Position numbers and translations under genes: made by a program
NCBI GenBank assembly: GCA_963665925.1
Contig: OY762511.1
Location: forward strand, 4,526,001 to 4,590,000
Length of the DNA: 64,000 nt
Origin: G963665925 sp963665925
GTDB taxonomy: Bacteria > Bacillota > Clostridia > Peptostreptococcales > Acidaminobacteraceae
Direction: 5' to 3'
The notes under the pieces: model-generated
What the model was told of the DNA's origin: nothing
Seen by the model: only the letters and a program-made list of their open reading frames with translations
Databases searched by the model: none
Shown: in pieces, positions 53,087-60,823 of the stretch
Numbering within the stretch: the first letter of the stretch is position 1
Layout: each line of letters opens with the position of its first letter

Positions 53087-54064
53087 ATGTTCGACTTAAA
53101 TATTTCAGGCCAGTTTTCAGAAAAGAAAACTTCAGAGCCAAAATCAGATTTTACTTATGATGTTATTGTAATAGGTGGCGGTCCTGCTGGCTTGAACGCT
53201 GCGCTCTACGCCAAGCGCAAAGGCCTTGAAACCGCGCTTATTGCAGAAAAGCTTGGCGGTCAGGTTCTTGATACCTCTACGGTTGAAAACTATCTGGGGT
53301 TTGAGGAAATCAGCGGTGAAGCCCTGATGGACAATTTCAGAAAGCATGTTACCGGTCTTGATATCCCAATAAAGAAAGAAGCCCGTGTAGACCGTATTGA
53401 GGAAGGCAAAATCAAGACCCTATACCTTAACTCTGGTGAAACTTATCAGACCAAGTCCCTTATTATCGCTACAGGCAGTCGTCCTCGACAGCTTGGCGTT
53501 CCTGGGGAAGATGATTATCGAGGCAAGGGTGTCGCATATTGTGCCATCTGTGACGGCCCATTTTTTACAGATTTGAAAGTCATCGTCGCAGGCGGCGGAA
53601 ACTCAGCAGTTGAAGCAGCAATAGATCTTTCTAAAATCGCAAGTGAAGTTGTCCTGGTTCACAGGAGTGACTTCCGTGCAGATCAGATTCTGGTCGACAG
53701 ACTGAAAAGTATTCCAAACATTGACGTTCATCTGCAGACACAGATTCTGGAGGTCGGTGGTGAAGCACTCATGACCCACGTTCGCGCACTGGACAAGTCT
53801 GCTAATAAAGAAGTAACCATTGAGGCAAATGGTCTATTTGTCGAAATAGGCTATCTTCCAAACAGCAAGACCTTCGAAGGCCTCGTGGATATGACCGGCT
53901 CAGGCGAAATCATTGTCAATGACAAGACTGAAACGAGTGTTCCAGGCATATATGCAGCTGGCGATGTTGCAACCGTACCCTACAAGCAAATCATCATTGC
54001 CGCCAGCGAAGGAGCAAAGGCTGCACTCACTGCAAATGATTACGTAAACAAACTTGATATATAG
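53087..54064 (+). CDS. Thioredoxin-reductase-like FAD/NAD(P) oxidoreductase
   Basis: The 325-residue flavoprotein has an FAD-binding GGGPAGLNAALYAKRKG near residue 34, the redox-active CAICDG near 153, an NAD(P)-binding GGGNSAVEAAIDLSK near 178, and the C-terminal FAD motif GIYAAGDVA near 290. It differs from housekeeping TrxB by an N-terminal extension of about 20 residues, similar to AhpF and glutaredoxin-system reductases. The next gene encodes a two-domain thiol protein, so the pair likely moves electrons from NAD(P)H to protein disulfides. Confidence 0.9.
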   Translation: MFDLNISGQFSEKKTSEPKSDFTYDVIVIGGGPAGLNAALYAKRKGLETALIAEKLGGQVLDTSTVENYLGFEEISGEALMDNFRKHVTGLDIPIKKEARVDRIEEGKIKTLYLNSGETYQTKSLIIATGSRPRQLGVPGEDDYRGKGVAYCAICDGPFFTDLKVIVAGGGNSAVEAAIDLSKIASEVVLVHRSDFRADQILVDRLKSIPNIDVHLQTQILEVGGEALMTHVRALDKSANKEVTIEANGLFVEIGYLPNSKTFEGLVDMTGSGEIIVNDKTETSVPGIYAAGDVATVPYKQIIIAASEGAKAALTANDYVNKLDI

Positions 54065-54113
54065 CTAACTGCATTTCAAACTCAAACAACCCGTATACAA
54101 GAGGAGGATTACC

Positions 54114-54755
54114 ATGGCTCTACTTAACAACGAAATGAAACAACAATTGAAAGACATTCTTGGCCAAATGAAAGATGAAGTTACGGTTGCGCTCTTTACG
54201 ACTGAGCAGCAGTGTGAAACTTGCAAGGATACAAAAGCTTTTATGGAAGAGGTTGCCGAAGTCGGCGAAAAGATCAAACTGGAACATTATGATATTTCCA
54301 TAGATGATGCCAAAGCAGCAGAACTGAACGTTTCACTTACACCGTCCATCGTACTGCTCGATAAGGATGGAAAAAACAACGGTATTCAGTTTAATGGCAT
54401 TCCTGCTGGTCACGAAATCAACTCCTTCATTACTGGACTTATTGAAGTCAGCGGTGCAGGCGAGGAACTTCCTGAAAGCTTCATGGCACGACTGGCAAAG
54501 GTCGATAAGCCTGTTCATATCAAGGTCTTTGTCACACTCGGTTGCCCACACTGCCCTGGTGCTGTGTCTAAAGCACATAAACTTGCCCTTGAGAATGAGT
54601 TTATTACTGCTGAAATGATTGAAGCTCAGACTTTCTTTGATGAGTCAAACAAATACAATGTCAGCGGCGTGCCAAAGATCGTCATCAACGAAGATCATGA
54701 CCTTGTTGGCAACCAGCCAATCGAAAGCTTCATGGATGTCATCGAATCCCTCTAA
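54114..54755 (+). CDS. Two-domain glutaredoxin-like protein disulfide oxidoreductase
   Basis: The 213-residue protein contains two thioredoxin-fold domains. The first has CETCKD near residue 35; the second has CPHCPGA near 144. This arrangement resembles the protein disulfide oxidoreductases and AhpF N-terminal domains seen in thermophiles and anaerobes. It probably takes electrons from the flavoprotein just upstream (49 bases away) and passes them to target disulfides or to peroxide-reducing enzymes. Confidence 0.85.
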   Translation: MALLNNEMKQQLKDILGQMKDEVTVALFTTEQQCETCKDTKAFMEEVAEVGEKIKLEHYDISIDDAKAAELNVSLTPSIVLLDKDGKNNGIQFNGIPAGHEINSFITGLIEVSGAGEELPESFMARLAKVDKPVHIKVFVTLGCPHCPGAVSKAHKLALENEFITAEMIEAQTFFDESNKYNVSGVPKIVINEDHDLVGNQPIESFMDVIESL

Positions 54756-54802
54756 GACGTCTGTCTGGTAACATGAAAAATCTATATGCCTAATGACAAA
54801 AA

Positions 54803-54847
54803 AGGACCGTGAACACAGCATCTATACAGATGTCCGTTCACGGTCCT
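54803..54847. terminator. Bidirectional terminator between the thiol-redox and feo genes
   Basis: AGGACCGTGAAC pairs with GTTCACGGTCCT (12 base pairs), with an inner CATC/GATG stem, and an A run on its left. It separates convergent operons. Confidence 0.78.
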
Positions 54848-54884
54848 AACTTATTCAATATCTTACTTAACTTGATTCACGTCT

Positions 54885-55043
54885 TTACTTAAAATGCACT
54901 ACTGTTTCTGATTTGCAGCATTTGCTCTTATCAGTGCAACCACCACTGCATGCGCAGGTATTATTCTTCATATCGCGGCGCATACGTTTAAATGCCCATA
55001 GGAATATGCCTCCAAAAGCCAGACCTACAATCAGTGTTCCCAT
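54885..55043 (-). CDS. FeoB-associated Cys-rich membrane protein
   Basis: This 52-residue gene was found by hand. It starts MGTLIVGLAFGGIFLWAFKR with one membrane segment, then has a cysteine-rich tail (CACSGGC, then CCKS). Proteins of this kind (FeoB_associated family) occur after feoB in many Firmicutes and are thought to help FeoB. The ATG is one base downstream of the feoB stop on the same strand, within AGCAGGTGC TTAATATG. It ends before a terminator. Confidence 0.8.
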   Translation of the reverse strand: MGTLIVGLAFGGIFLWAFKRMRRDMKNNTCACSGGCTDKSKCCKSETVVHFK

Positions 55044-55044
55044 A

Positions 55045-57009
55045 TTAAGCACCTGCTTTCACAGTATTATCATCTGCCACTTGTGAACCGGCAGTCTTGA
55101 TTGCGTAAGCGACAAAAGTTACAATTGCAGCCAGTACAACGATAGCTGGAACGAAGCCTGCGCCTAGTTTTCCATAAACCAGAAGCGAACCAATTTGTGA
55201 TACCAGCATGGCAATTACATAACCCACACCAAGCTGGAAGCCGATGGCCTTAAACAGCCATTTTTTCGAGCCCATTTCCGAGTTCATTGCGCCAATTGCT
55301 GCAAAACATGGTGGTGTGAATAGGTTGAATGCAAGGTATGCCATAGCGGTTACTGGTGTGAAGAACTCTGTCAGCGTGCCACCTGGCAGGTGAAGTGCTT
55401 CTTCAGAAGTCGCTGCAAGTACAACAGCAAGTGTCGCTACGACATTCTCTTTTGCAATGAAGCCTGTCAGTGCCGCAGCACCAAGCTGCCATCCAATGAA
55501 ACCAAGCGGCAGGAGGAACGGTGCGATGCCATTTCCAATTGTTGCAAGAATACTCATTCCTGCATCTTCAACAGGCTGAAGCGACCAGCTGTATGTTTGT
55601 GCAAACCAAACCAAGGTATTGCAAACTAGAATAATTGTCGACGCCTTGTAAATGAAGGCTTTCGCATGCTTGATCATTTGCTTGAATGCGTGCTTGAAGC
55701 TTGGAATCTTGTATTCTGGAAGCTCCAAAATAAATGACGCTGAATTTTCCCACACAAACATCTTCTTAAGAAGCAAACCACTCAGTATGATTACTGCGAT
55801 TGCAGCGACATACACAGCTGGTCCAACCCATGTTGAAGTTGGGAAAAACACCGCTGCAAACAAGGCAATAATTGGCAGTTTGGCGCCACATGGAACGAAA
55901 GGCGTCAGGATTGTTGTCATGCGTCGCTCATTGATATCTTCAATTGTACGTGTTGCCATTACACCAGGAATCGCGCAGCCAGAACCGACAATCATGGGAA
56001 TGATTGACTTTCCTGAAAGTCCAATCTTTTTAAAATATCTGTCCATGATAACTGCAACACGCGCCATGTATCCACTGTCTTCAAGAAGCGCAAGGCAGAA
56101 GAAGAGAATCATGATTAGGGGCAGGAAGCCAAGTACAGCACCTACACCGCCAATGGCACCATCAACAATCAGGGCTTGCAGCAGTGGTGCGACACTCAGA
56201 CCTTCAAGAATTTGTGTTGTCGCTCCAGGAATGATTTCACCAAAAAGTGTTTCATTCACATAGCCAGAAAGGTAGCCTCCAAGACCTTCAATGGAGAATG
56301 AGAACACACCCCACATAACAAGGAAGAAAATTGGAAGTCCAAGCCATTTATGTGCAACAACCTGGTCTATTTTATCCGATAGGGTAATCTGACTCATGTC
56401 ACGCTTTTTAATAGTTGCAGCACTTGCAACAGATTCTACATACCGCTGTCTCGCCTTTGCTTCATCAACTGTGTTTTTACCTGTGAAATCTGGCGCGGCC
56501 TGACCTTTTGCTGCCTTTCCTATTTCTACAGCCTTACTCAGAAGCACTTCAAGACCCGATTGCGATGTAGCTGTTGTAAGCACCACGGGTGCACTAAGCT
56601 TTTGCTCAAGTACATATATGTCGATTTCATCGCCATGCTTCTCAAGAATGTCGTTCTTGTTTAATGCGATGATGACTGGAATATCCAGTTCCATCAGCTG
56701 AGATGTGAAATACAGGCTTCGACTCATGTTGGTCGCATCTACAATGTTGATGATGACATCCGGTTTTTCTCCTGTCACATAGTCCCGGGTGATGACTTCT
56801 TCACCGGTATGCGGTTCAATAGAGTACGCGCCTGGCAAGTCCACAATTCTCACCGAACCGTTATTCGGTCTGAACTTGCTTCTTAAATCCGCCTCTTTTT
56901 TCTCAACTGTAACACCTGGCCAGTTACCTACATATTCCGCTTTGCCTGTAATCGCATTAAATAGCGTCGTCTTGCCCGAATTCGGGTTGCCTGCCAAAGC
57001 AATTTTCAT
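55045..57009 (-). CDS. feoB: Ferrous iron transport protein B
   Basis: FeoB is the GTPase-coupled ferrous iron importer. The 655-residue protein starts MKIALAGNPNSGKTT (G1), with DLPGAYS (G3) and NKND (G4) in the cytoplasmic G domain, and then about nine membrane segments in two gate regions (IPMIVGSGCAIPGVMATRT near 355 and the second NLFTPPCFAAIGAM near 570). The ATG at 57009 follows AAGGGGG; the open frame to 57072 crosses the upstream region and has no matching site. Fur boxes lie upstream. Confidence 0.96.
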   Translation of the reverse strand: MKIALAGNPNSGKTTLFNAITGKAEYVGNWPGVTVEKKEADLRSKFRPNNGSVRIVDLPGAYSIEPHTGEEVITRDYVTGEKPDVIINIVDATNMSRSLYFTSQLMELDIPVIIALNKNDILEKHGDEIDIYVLEQKLSAPVVLTTATSQSGLEVLLSKAVEIGKAAKGQAAPDFTGKNTVDEAKARQRYVESVASAATIKKRDMSQITLSDKIDQVVAHKWLGLPIFFLVMWGVFSFSIEGLGGYLSGYVNETLFGEIIPGATTQILEGLSVAPLLQALIVDGAIGGVGAVLGFLPLIMILFFCLALLEDSGYMARVAVIMDRYFKKIGLSGKSIIPMIVGSGCAIPGVMATRTIEDINERRMTTILTPFVPCGAKLPIIALFAAVFFPTSTWVGPAVYVAAIAVIILSGLLLKKMFVWENSASFILELPEYKIPSFKHAFKQMIKHAKAFIYKASTIILVCNTLVWFAQTYSWSLQPVEDAGMSILATIGNGIAPFLLPLGFIGWQLGAAALTGFIAKENVVATLAVVLAATSEEALHLPGGTLTEFFTPVTAMAYLAFNLFTPPCFAAIGAMNSEMGSKKWLFKAIGFQLGVGYVIAMLVSQIGSLLVYGKLGAGFVPAIVVLAAIVTFVAYAIKTAGSQVADDNTVKAGA

Positions 57010-57077
57010 GATGAACCCCCTTGAATGATCCATTTTATAATTCCGATAAAAACAATAAATATCTCTCCGCATATGTA

Positions 57078-57094
57078 ATGATAATCATTATCAT
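57078..57094. promoter_or_regulatory. Fur box upstream of feoB
   Basis: The sequence ATGATAATCATTATCAT is a perfect palindrome around one central base and contains the Fur core GATAATnATTATC. It lies between feoA and feoB, about 70 bases before the feoB start. Confidence 0.85.
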
Positions 57095-57166
57095 AGTGAG
57101 TTAAAAATAAAATGCTGTTGTTCACAGCACTTATAATACATAAAGGTCTCAGAACACTCGTCCTGA

Positions 57167-57382
57167 TTAGCTGTTCAATATGATAGATTTTGCCATACCC
57201 TCATCAATGGCATAGCGACCGTCCTTGACGTTAATCACAAAATTACCTGCAAGCTTAGATATCAAGGTGATCTGCTCACCTTCGTAACATCCTAGCGTAA
57301 AGAGAAACTTCTTTGTTTTTTCCTTACCCGTAATCTCTTTTATGATTGCAGTTTGCCCAATTTTCGCTTTTGACAGCATCAT
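57167..57382 (-). CDS. feoA: FeoA-like ferrous iron transport accessory protein
   Basis: The 71-residue protein is a small SH3-like FeoA. It reads LGCYEGEQITLISKLAGNFV near residue 31, which matches the FeoA core of glycine plus beta strands. FeoA proteins are cytoplasmic and assist FeoB. The start is uncertain among GTG 57385, ATG 57382 and ATG 57379; the middle one gives five bases to AGGTG. It is followed by feoB in the same direction with 157 bases between them. Confidence 0.87.
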   Translation of the reverse strand: MMLSKAKIGQTAIIKEITGKEKTKKFLFTLGCYEGEQITLISKLAGNFVINVKDGRYAIDEGMAKSIILNS

Positions 57383-57432
57383 CACATCACCTATCCCTCA
57401 GTTATAACTGATAATTAATCTCACTCTTACAT

Positions 57433-57467
57433 TGATAAAGATTATCATGTTCATATAAGTCTGTCAA
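57433..57467 (-). promoter_or_regulatory. feoA promoter with overlapping Fur box
   Basis: On the minus strand TTGACA (57462-57467) is followed after 17 bases by TAATCT (57439-57444). The 15-base palindrome TGATAAAGATTATCA at 57433-57447 covers the -10 box and fits a Fur operator, so iron should repress feoA. Confidence 0.7.
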
Positions 57468-57559
57468 TACCTTAACAAAAACTTTTTCTTGCCCATCCGA
57501 GTATTGTAATTTGTCAACAGTCTGACGTTCATCTACTTTATCTTAAACGCACATAAAAC

Positions 57560-57585
57560 GAGTGTGCTGCACCCGCAACACACTC
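57560..57585 (-). terminator. First of two twin hairpins; probable terminator of the rhodanese genes
   Basis: GAGTGTG pairs with CACACTC, with an inner TG/CA pair. On the minus strand a TTTT run follows (GTTTTATG). It shares 22 of 26 bases with the hairpin at 57739-57764, and one differing base pair is compensated (T-A here, G-C there). Confidence 0.65.
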
Positions 57586-57590
57586 CCAGG

Positions 57591-57609
57591 TTGTCGACAA
57601 AGTCGACAA
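57591..57609. repeat. Short palindrome TTGTCGAC/GTCGACAA
   Basis: Two eight-base arms around AAA lie between the first twin hairpin and the inverted-repeat element. Confidence 0.6.
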
Positions 57610-57615
57610 GATGAC

Positions 57616-57736
57616 AGACTGTAGAAAACTTCGAAAGGCTAGGCGCGGATAAAATCCGCTTTGTGAGCGTACAATGCGTACGTGATCAGAGCGGATTTTT
57701 CCAGCAACGCAGTATTTCGGAGTTTTTCTACAGTCT
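57616..57736. mobile_element. Candidate miniature inverted-repeat element
   Basis: Terminal inverted repeats of about 21-22 bases (AGACTGTAGAAAACTTCGAAA on the left; the right end reads AGACTGTAGAAAAACTCCGA in reverse) enclose about 78 bases with further hairpins (GCGGAT/ATCCGC and CGTAC/GTACG). It has no coding capacity. It lies between two nearly identical hairpins. No clear target-site duplication is seen, and the element might instead be a structured RNA. Confidence 0.6.
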
Positions 57737-57766
57737 AAGAGGGTGTTGCACTCGCAACACCCTCTT
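57737..57766. repeat. Second twin hairpin, after the rhodanese gene
   Basis: AAGAGGGTGTTGC pairs perfectly with GCAACACCCTCTT (13 base pairs, four-base loop). On the minus strand it is followed not by a T run but by the inverted-repeat element. Compare with the hairpin at 57560-57585. Confidence 0.7.
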
Positions 57767-57796
57767 AAATGATTACTCAACCATTCCTGTTTTCAA

Positions 57797-59599
57797 CTAC
57801 TGAACGATTTCAAAGCCTTTGTTAGACCATCCAAGCGGTGCGTTTGGAGCCATGCCCATGCCACCATTTAGAGAAACAGCATCAACACCAAGAAGTCTTA
57901 GAGCTGCAACTGTCTGACCAGCAGTTTGTCCTGTGTAGCAGTAAACAACAACTGGCTTGTCTTTTGGAAGTGCATCAAAACCACTTTCCATACCAGCACC
58001 CCAAGGCAGGTTCTCTGCACCTTGGATGTGACCAGCAGCATAATCGTCAGCGCTTCTGATTGATAGCAGGTAGAAATCTTCACCCGCTTCGATCATAGCC
58101 TTCAGATTGTCTTCTGAAACCTTGTAGTTCTTGAATTTTGTATCAGCAACGTCAGCAAGACCTGCGTAATATGCGTCTAGAGCCGCTTGAACTGCTTCGT
58201 CAATTACAGTGATATCTTCTGTAACAACTGTCGCTTCAGTGCTAAGTACTTCATCTACGCCTTCAACCTTAGAGATACCGAAGTTGAAACCAAGATTTAC
58301 ACTGCGTGCGTCAAAACCAGCTATATTAAGCGTATGTACTGCTTGGCCAGCTGTTTGACCAGAGTAGCAGTATACGAATAGAGGCTTGTCCTGAGGCAGT
58401 TTCGATAGTACTTCGCTGATTGCTGGACCCCAAGGTGCATTGATAGCGCCCTCAACATGGCCCTTTTCGTAATCGGCAGCACTTCTAATATCAAGTACAG
58501 TCATATCTTCGCCAGCTTTCACCATATCGATGAAATCAGCTTGACCGATCTTGTAGATATGTGCAGGCATACCAGCAAAGTAATCTTTAACTTTTGAATC
58601 CAGCGAAGCTGCAACCGTCTCATAACCTTTGTTAGTCCAACCGATTGGTGCATTTGAAGGCATGCCCATACCGCCATTTAGCGATACAGCATCAACGCCT
58701 AGTAGACGTAGACCCGCAACTGTCTGACCAGCTGTTTGACCTGTGTAGCAATATACGACTACTGGCTTGTCCTTTGGTAGTGCATCGAAGCCAAGCTCCA
58801 TGCCAGCACCCCAAGGTAGGTTTACAGCGCCTTCGATATGACCTTCTGCATAGGCATCAGCACCTCTTACAGATAGAAGATAAAAATCTTCATTCGCTTC
58901 AATCATGGCTTTCAGATTATCTTCAGAAATCTTGTAGTTTTTGAATTGAGTATCCGCAACATCTGCAAGACCTGCGTAGTACGCGTCTAGAGCAGTTTGG
59001 ATTTCTGGTGCGATTTCAGTGATATCTTCAGTCACTACCGTTGCTTCTGTTGAAAGAACCTCATCAACACCTTCAACTTTTGAGATGCCGAAATTAAAGC
59101 CCAGATTTACGCTACGTGCGTCAAATCCTGCAACATTCAGTGTATGTACTGCTTGACCAGCTGTTTGACCAGAGTAGCAGTATACGAAAAGCGGCTTGTC
59201 TGCTGGAAGCTTTGACAGTACTTCTGATACTGCTGGGCCCCAAGGCGCATTGATTGCACCTTCAACGTGTCCTTTTTCATAATCCGCTGCACTTCTGATA
59301 TCAAGCACAGTCATGTCTTCGCCAGCCTTCACCATGTCGATAAAGTCAGCTTGACCGATTTTATAAATATGACTTGGCATATTTGCGAAGTATGCCTTAA
59401 CCGTTTCTTCAAGTGATACGGCAGCAGGCGCTTCGGAAGCAGGTTCCTCTGCAGGTGCTTCTTCTGCTGTTTCAGCAGGTGCCTCAGTCTGAACTTCCAT
59501 TGATGTTTCTTGTACCTGTGGTTCGCTAGAGCATCCTGTGAAGCTCATCGCCAGCGCCAGTACGAGGACCGCCGCCAACCAATTCGAATACTTTTTCAT
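57797..59599 (-). CDS. Secreted lipoprotein with four rhodanese domains
   Basis: The 600-residue protein has a lipoprotein signal with lipobox SFTGC (C23) and an acidic/alanine-rich linker to about residue 65, then four rhodanese-type domains in an A-B-A-B order. A domains carry HIYKIGQADFIDMVKAGEDM and the active loop VYCYSGQTAG; B domains carry VYCYTGQTAG. All four loops keep the sulfur-carrying cysteine. The second half duplicates the first. It lies downstream of another rhodanese lipoprotein gene. It may carry sulfane sulfur outside the membrane, for example in thiosulfate or polysulfide use; this is inference. Confidence 0.85.
   Translation of the reverse strand: MKKYSNWLAAVLVLALAMSFTGCSSEPQVQETSMEVQTEAPAETAEEAPAEEPASEAPAAVSLEETVKAYFANMPSHIYKIGQADFIDMVKAGEDMTVLDIRSAADYEKGHVEGAINAPWGPAVSEVLSKLPADKPLFVYCYSGQTAGQAVHTLNVAGFDARSVNLGFNFGISKVEGVDEVLSTEATVVTEDITEIAPEIQTALDAYYAGLADVADTQFKNYKISEDNLKAMIEANEDFYLLSVRGADAYAEGHIEGAVNLPWGAGMELGFDALPKDKPVVVYCYTGQTAGQTVAGLRLLGVDAVSLNGGMGMPSNAPIGWTNKGYETVAASLDSKVKDYFAGMPAHIYKIGQADFIDMVKAGEDMTVLDIRSAADYEKGHVEGAINAPWGPAISEVLSKLPQDKPLFVYCYSGQTAGQAVHTLNIAGFDARSVNLGFNFGISKVEGVDEVLSTEATVVTEDITVIDEAVQAALDAYYAGLADVADTKFKNYKVSEDNLKAMIEAGEDFYLLSIRSADDYAAGHIQGAENLPWGAGMESGFDALPKDKPVVVYCYTGQTAGQTVAALRLLGVDAVSLNGGMGMAPNAPLGWSNKGFEIVQ
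57815..59390. repeat. Internal tandem duplication inside the rhodanese gene
   Basis: The segment of about 58600-59390 and the segment of about 57815-58590 encode nearly the same A-B domain pair, with differences mostly at silent positions. The duplication is therefore in frame and under selection, or recent. Boundaries are approximate. Confidence 0.75.
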
Positions 59600-59617
59600 T
59601 TTACTCCCCCTCCGTTA

Positions 59618-60526
59618 TTATGATGCATCCTGTGATGTTGGAGCAACAGTAGGCGTCGCCTCTTCAGAAGGCATACCCTGATTCTCCCACTCAAGCCATG
59701 CACCATCATAAACCTTTACATTTGCATAGCCTGCCTCCATTAGCAGTGCAGCTGTTTGCGTCGCTCTAAATGACGATTTGCAGTACAGAATGATTTCATC
59801 ATCCTTTTCAAAACCCAGGTCCTTGTAGTTCAATTCAATGGTTCTCTGAGATTTGAAAGCGCCGTCATTGTAAAGGTTTTCTGTGTGCGCATACAGTACA
59901 GCACCAGGAATAGCACCTTCATCAAACTCAGCTCTTGATCTTACGTCAAGAAGCTTGGCAGTCGATGTACCTTCTGCAACCGCAGTCACCTCATCGAGCG
60001 ATGCCAGAATAGACGAATCCGCATCCTTTGCTACGTACGTAACAGCTTTTGGAGCCGGTGCAGTGGCTGACATGGCAAGACCTGCCTTTTCAAGACCCTT
60101 TGCACCCATGTTAATAACGCGTACGTCTTCATGACCGTACAGCTTCATAACCCACCATACACGTGCCGAGTATACACCACCCTTGTCATCATAGACAAGA
60201 ACAGTGTCCTCATTAGAGATACCGTGCTCAGTCATGACCTTCTCGAAGACTTCCTTAGAAGCAACAAGTCCGCCAACTGGCTCGGTAACTGTCAACAAAC
60301 TCGTCGGCAAACTGATTGCACCATCGAGATGTCCCTGCTCATAATTTTCTGCGTCTCTCGCATCAATTACGACAACGTTTTCTTTGCCTACCATTTCACC
60401 CACGGTTTTAGGTTCAACAAAGTTCTTCGCACCTTCGTATGATGTCTGTGACACGCAGCCAGTGAAAATTAGAGCTACCACTAGAACTAGAACCGCAGCC
60501 AAACTGCGCTTTCTAATCTGGTTCAT
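59618..60526 (-). CDS. Rhodanese-domain lipoprotein, sulfurtransferase-like
   Basis: The 302-residue protein has a lipoprotein signal (lipobox IFTGC, C24) and two rhodanese domains, as in 3-mercaptopyruvate sulfurtransferases. In the first domain (about 45-160) the active loop reads VLVYDDKGGVYSAR, so the catalytic cysteine is absent. The second domain (about 180-290) keeps it in ILYCKSSFRATQTA. This dead-plus-active layout is the usual one for this family. The ATG at 60526 follows GGGAGG; the open frame to 60595 lacks such a site. Confidence 0.88.
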   Translation of the reverse strand: MNQIRKRSLAAVLVLVVALIFTGCVSQTSYEGAKNFVEPKTVGEMVGKENVVVIDARDAENYEQGHLDGAISLPTSLLTVTEPVGGLVASKEVFEKVMTEHGISNEDTVLVYDDKGGVYSARVWWVMKLYGHEDVRVINMGAKGLEKAGLAMSATAPAPKAVTYVAKDADSSILASLDEVTAVAEGTSTAKLLDVRSRAEFDEGAIPGAVLYAHTENLYNDGAFKSQRTIELNYKDLGFEKDDEIILYCKSSFRATQTAALLMEAGYANVKVYDGAWLEWENQGMPSEEATPTVAPTSQDAS

Positions 60527-60625
60527 AATATTTCCTCCCTGCTTTTTTACCATGTTTTCAATTATTATTCCGGCACCACGGTCAAATGTTGCCAAAAGTA
60601 AAGTGGAAATTGTAAAATGGTATCA

Positions 60626-60663
60626 AGATTGTTAAGCAGTTGACAATCTAACGCGAGATTGTC
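60626..60663. promoter_or_regulatory. Triple inverted AGATTGT motif upstream of the rhodanese genes
   Basis: AGATTGT (60626-60632), its reverse complement ACAATCT (60643-60649) and AGATTGTC (60656-60663) occur in alternating orientation between divergent genes. The second and third form an 8-base dyad, GACAATCT/AGATTGTC, with a six-base gap. It looks like an operator, but the regulator is unknown. Confidence 0.5.
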
Positions 60664-60823
60664 TCCTCATTTGAACCTCAACTCTATTATAATTTTATAT
60701 TTCCACTTTGGGGTATTGGGAAACATAATACTGTATTGATATTTCTTAAAGCACCTCTAGAGACCTATAAATCAATACATGCTATTATTTTACTTGAAGA
60801 CAAAGACCATTTGGAGGCACATT

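Noticed and set aside
57538..57780. An 80-codon open frame on the minus strand
   Set aside because: It spans the twin hairpins and the inverted-repeat element; its sequence is dictated by those palindromes.
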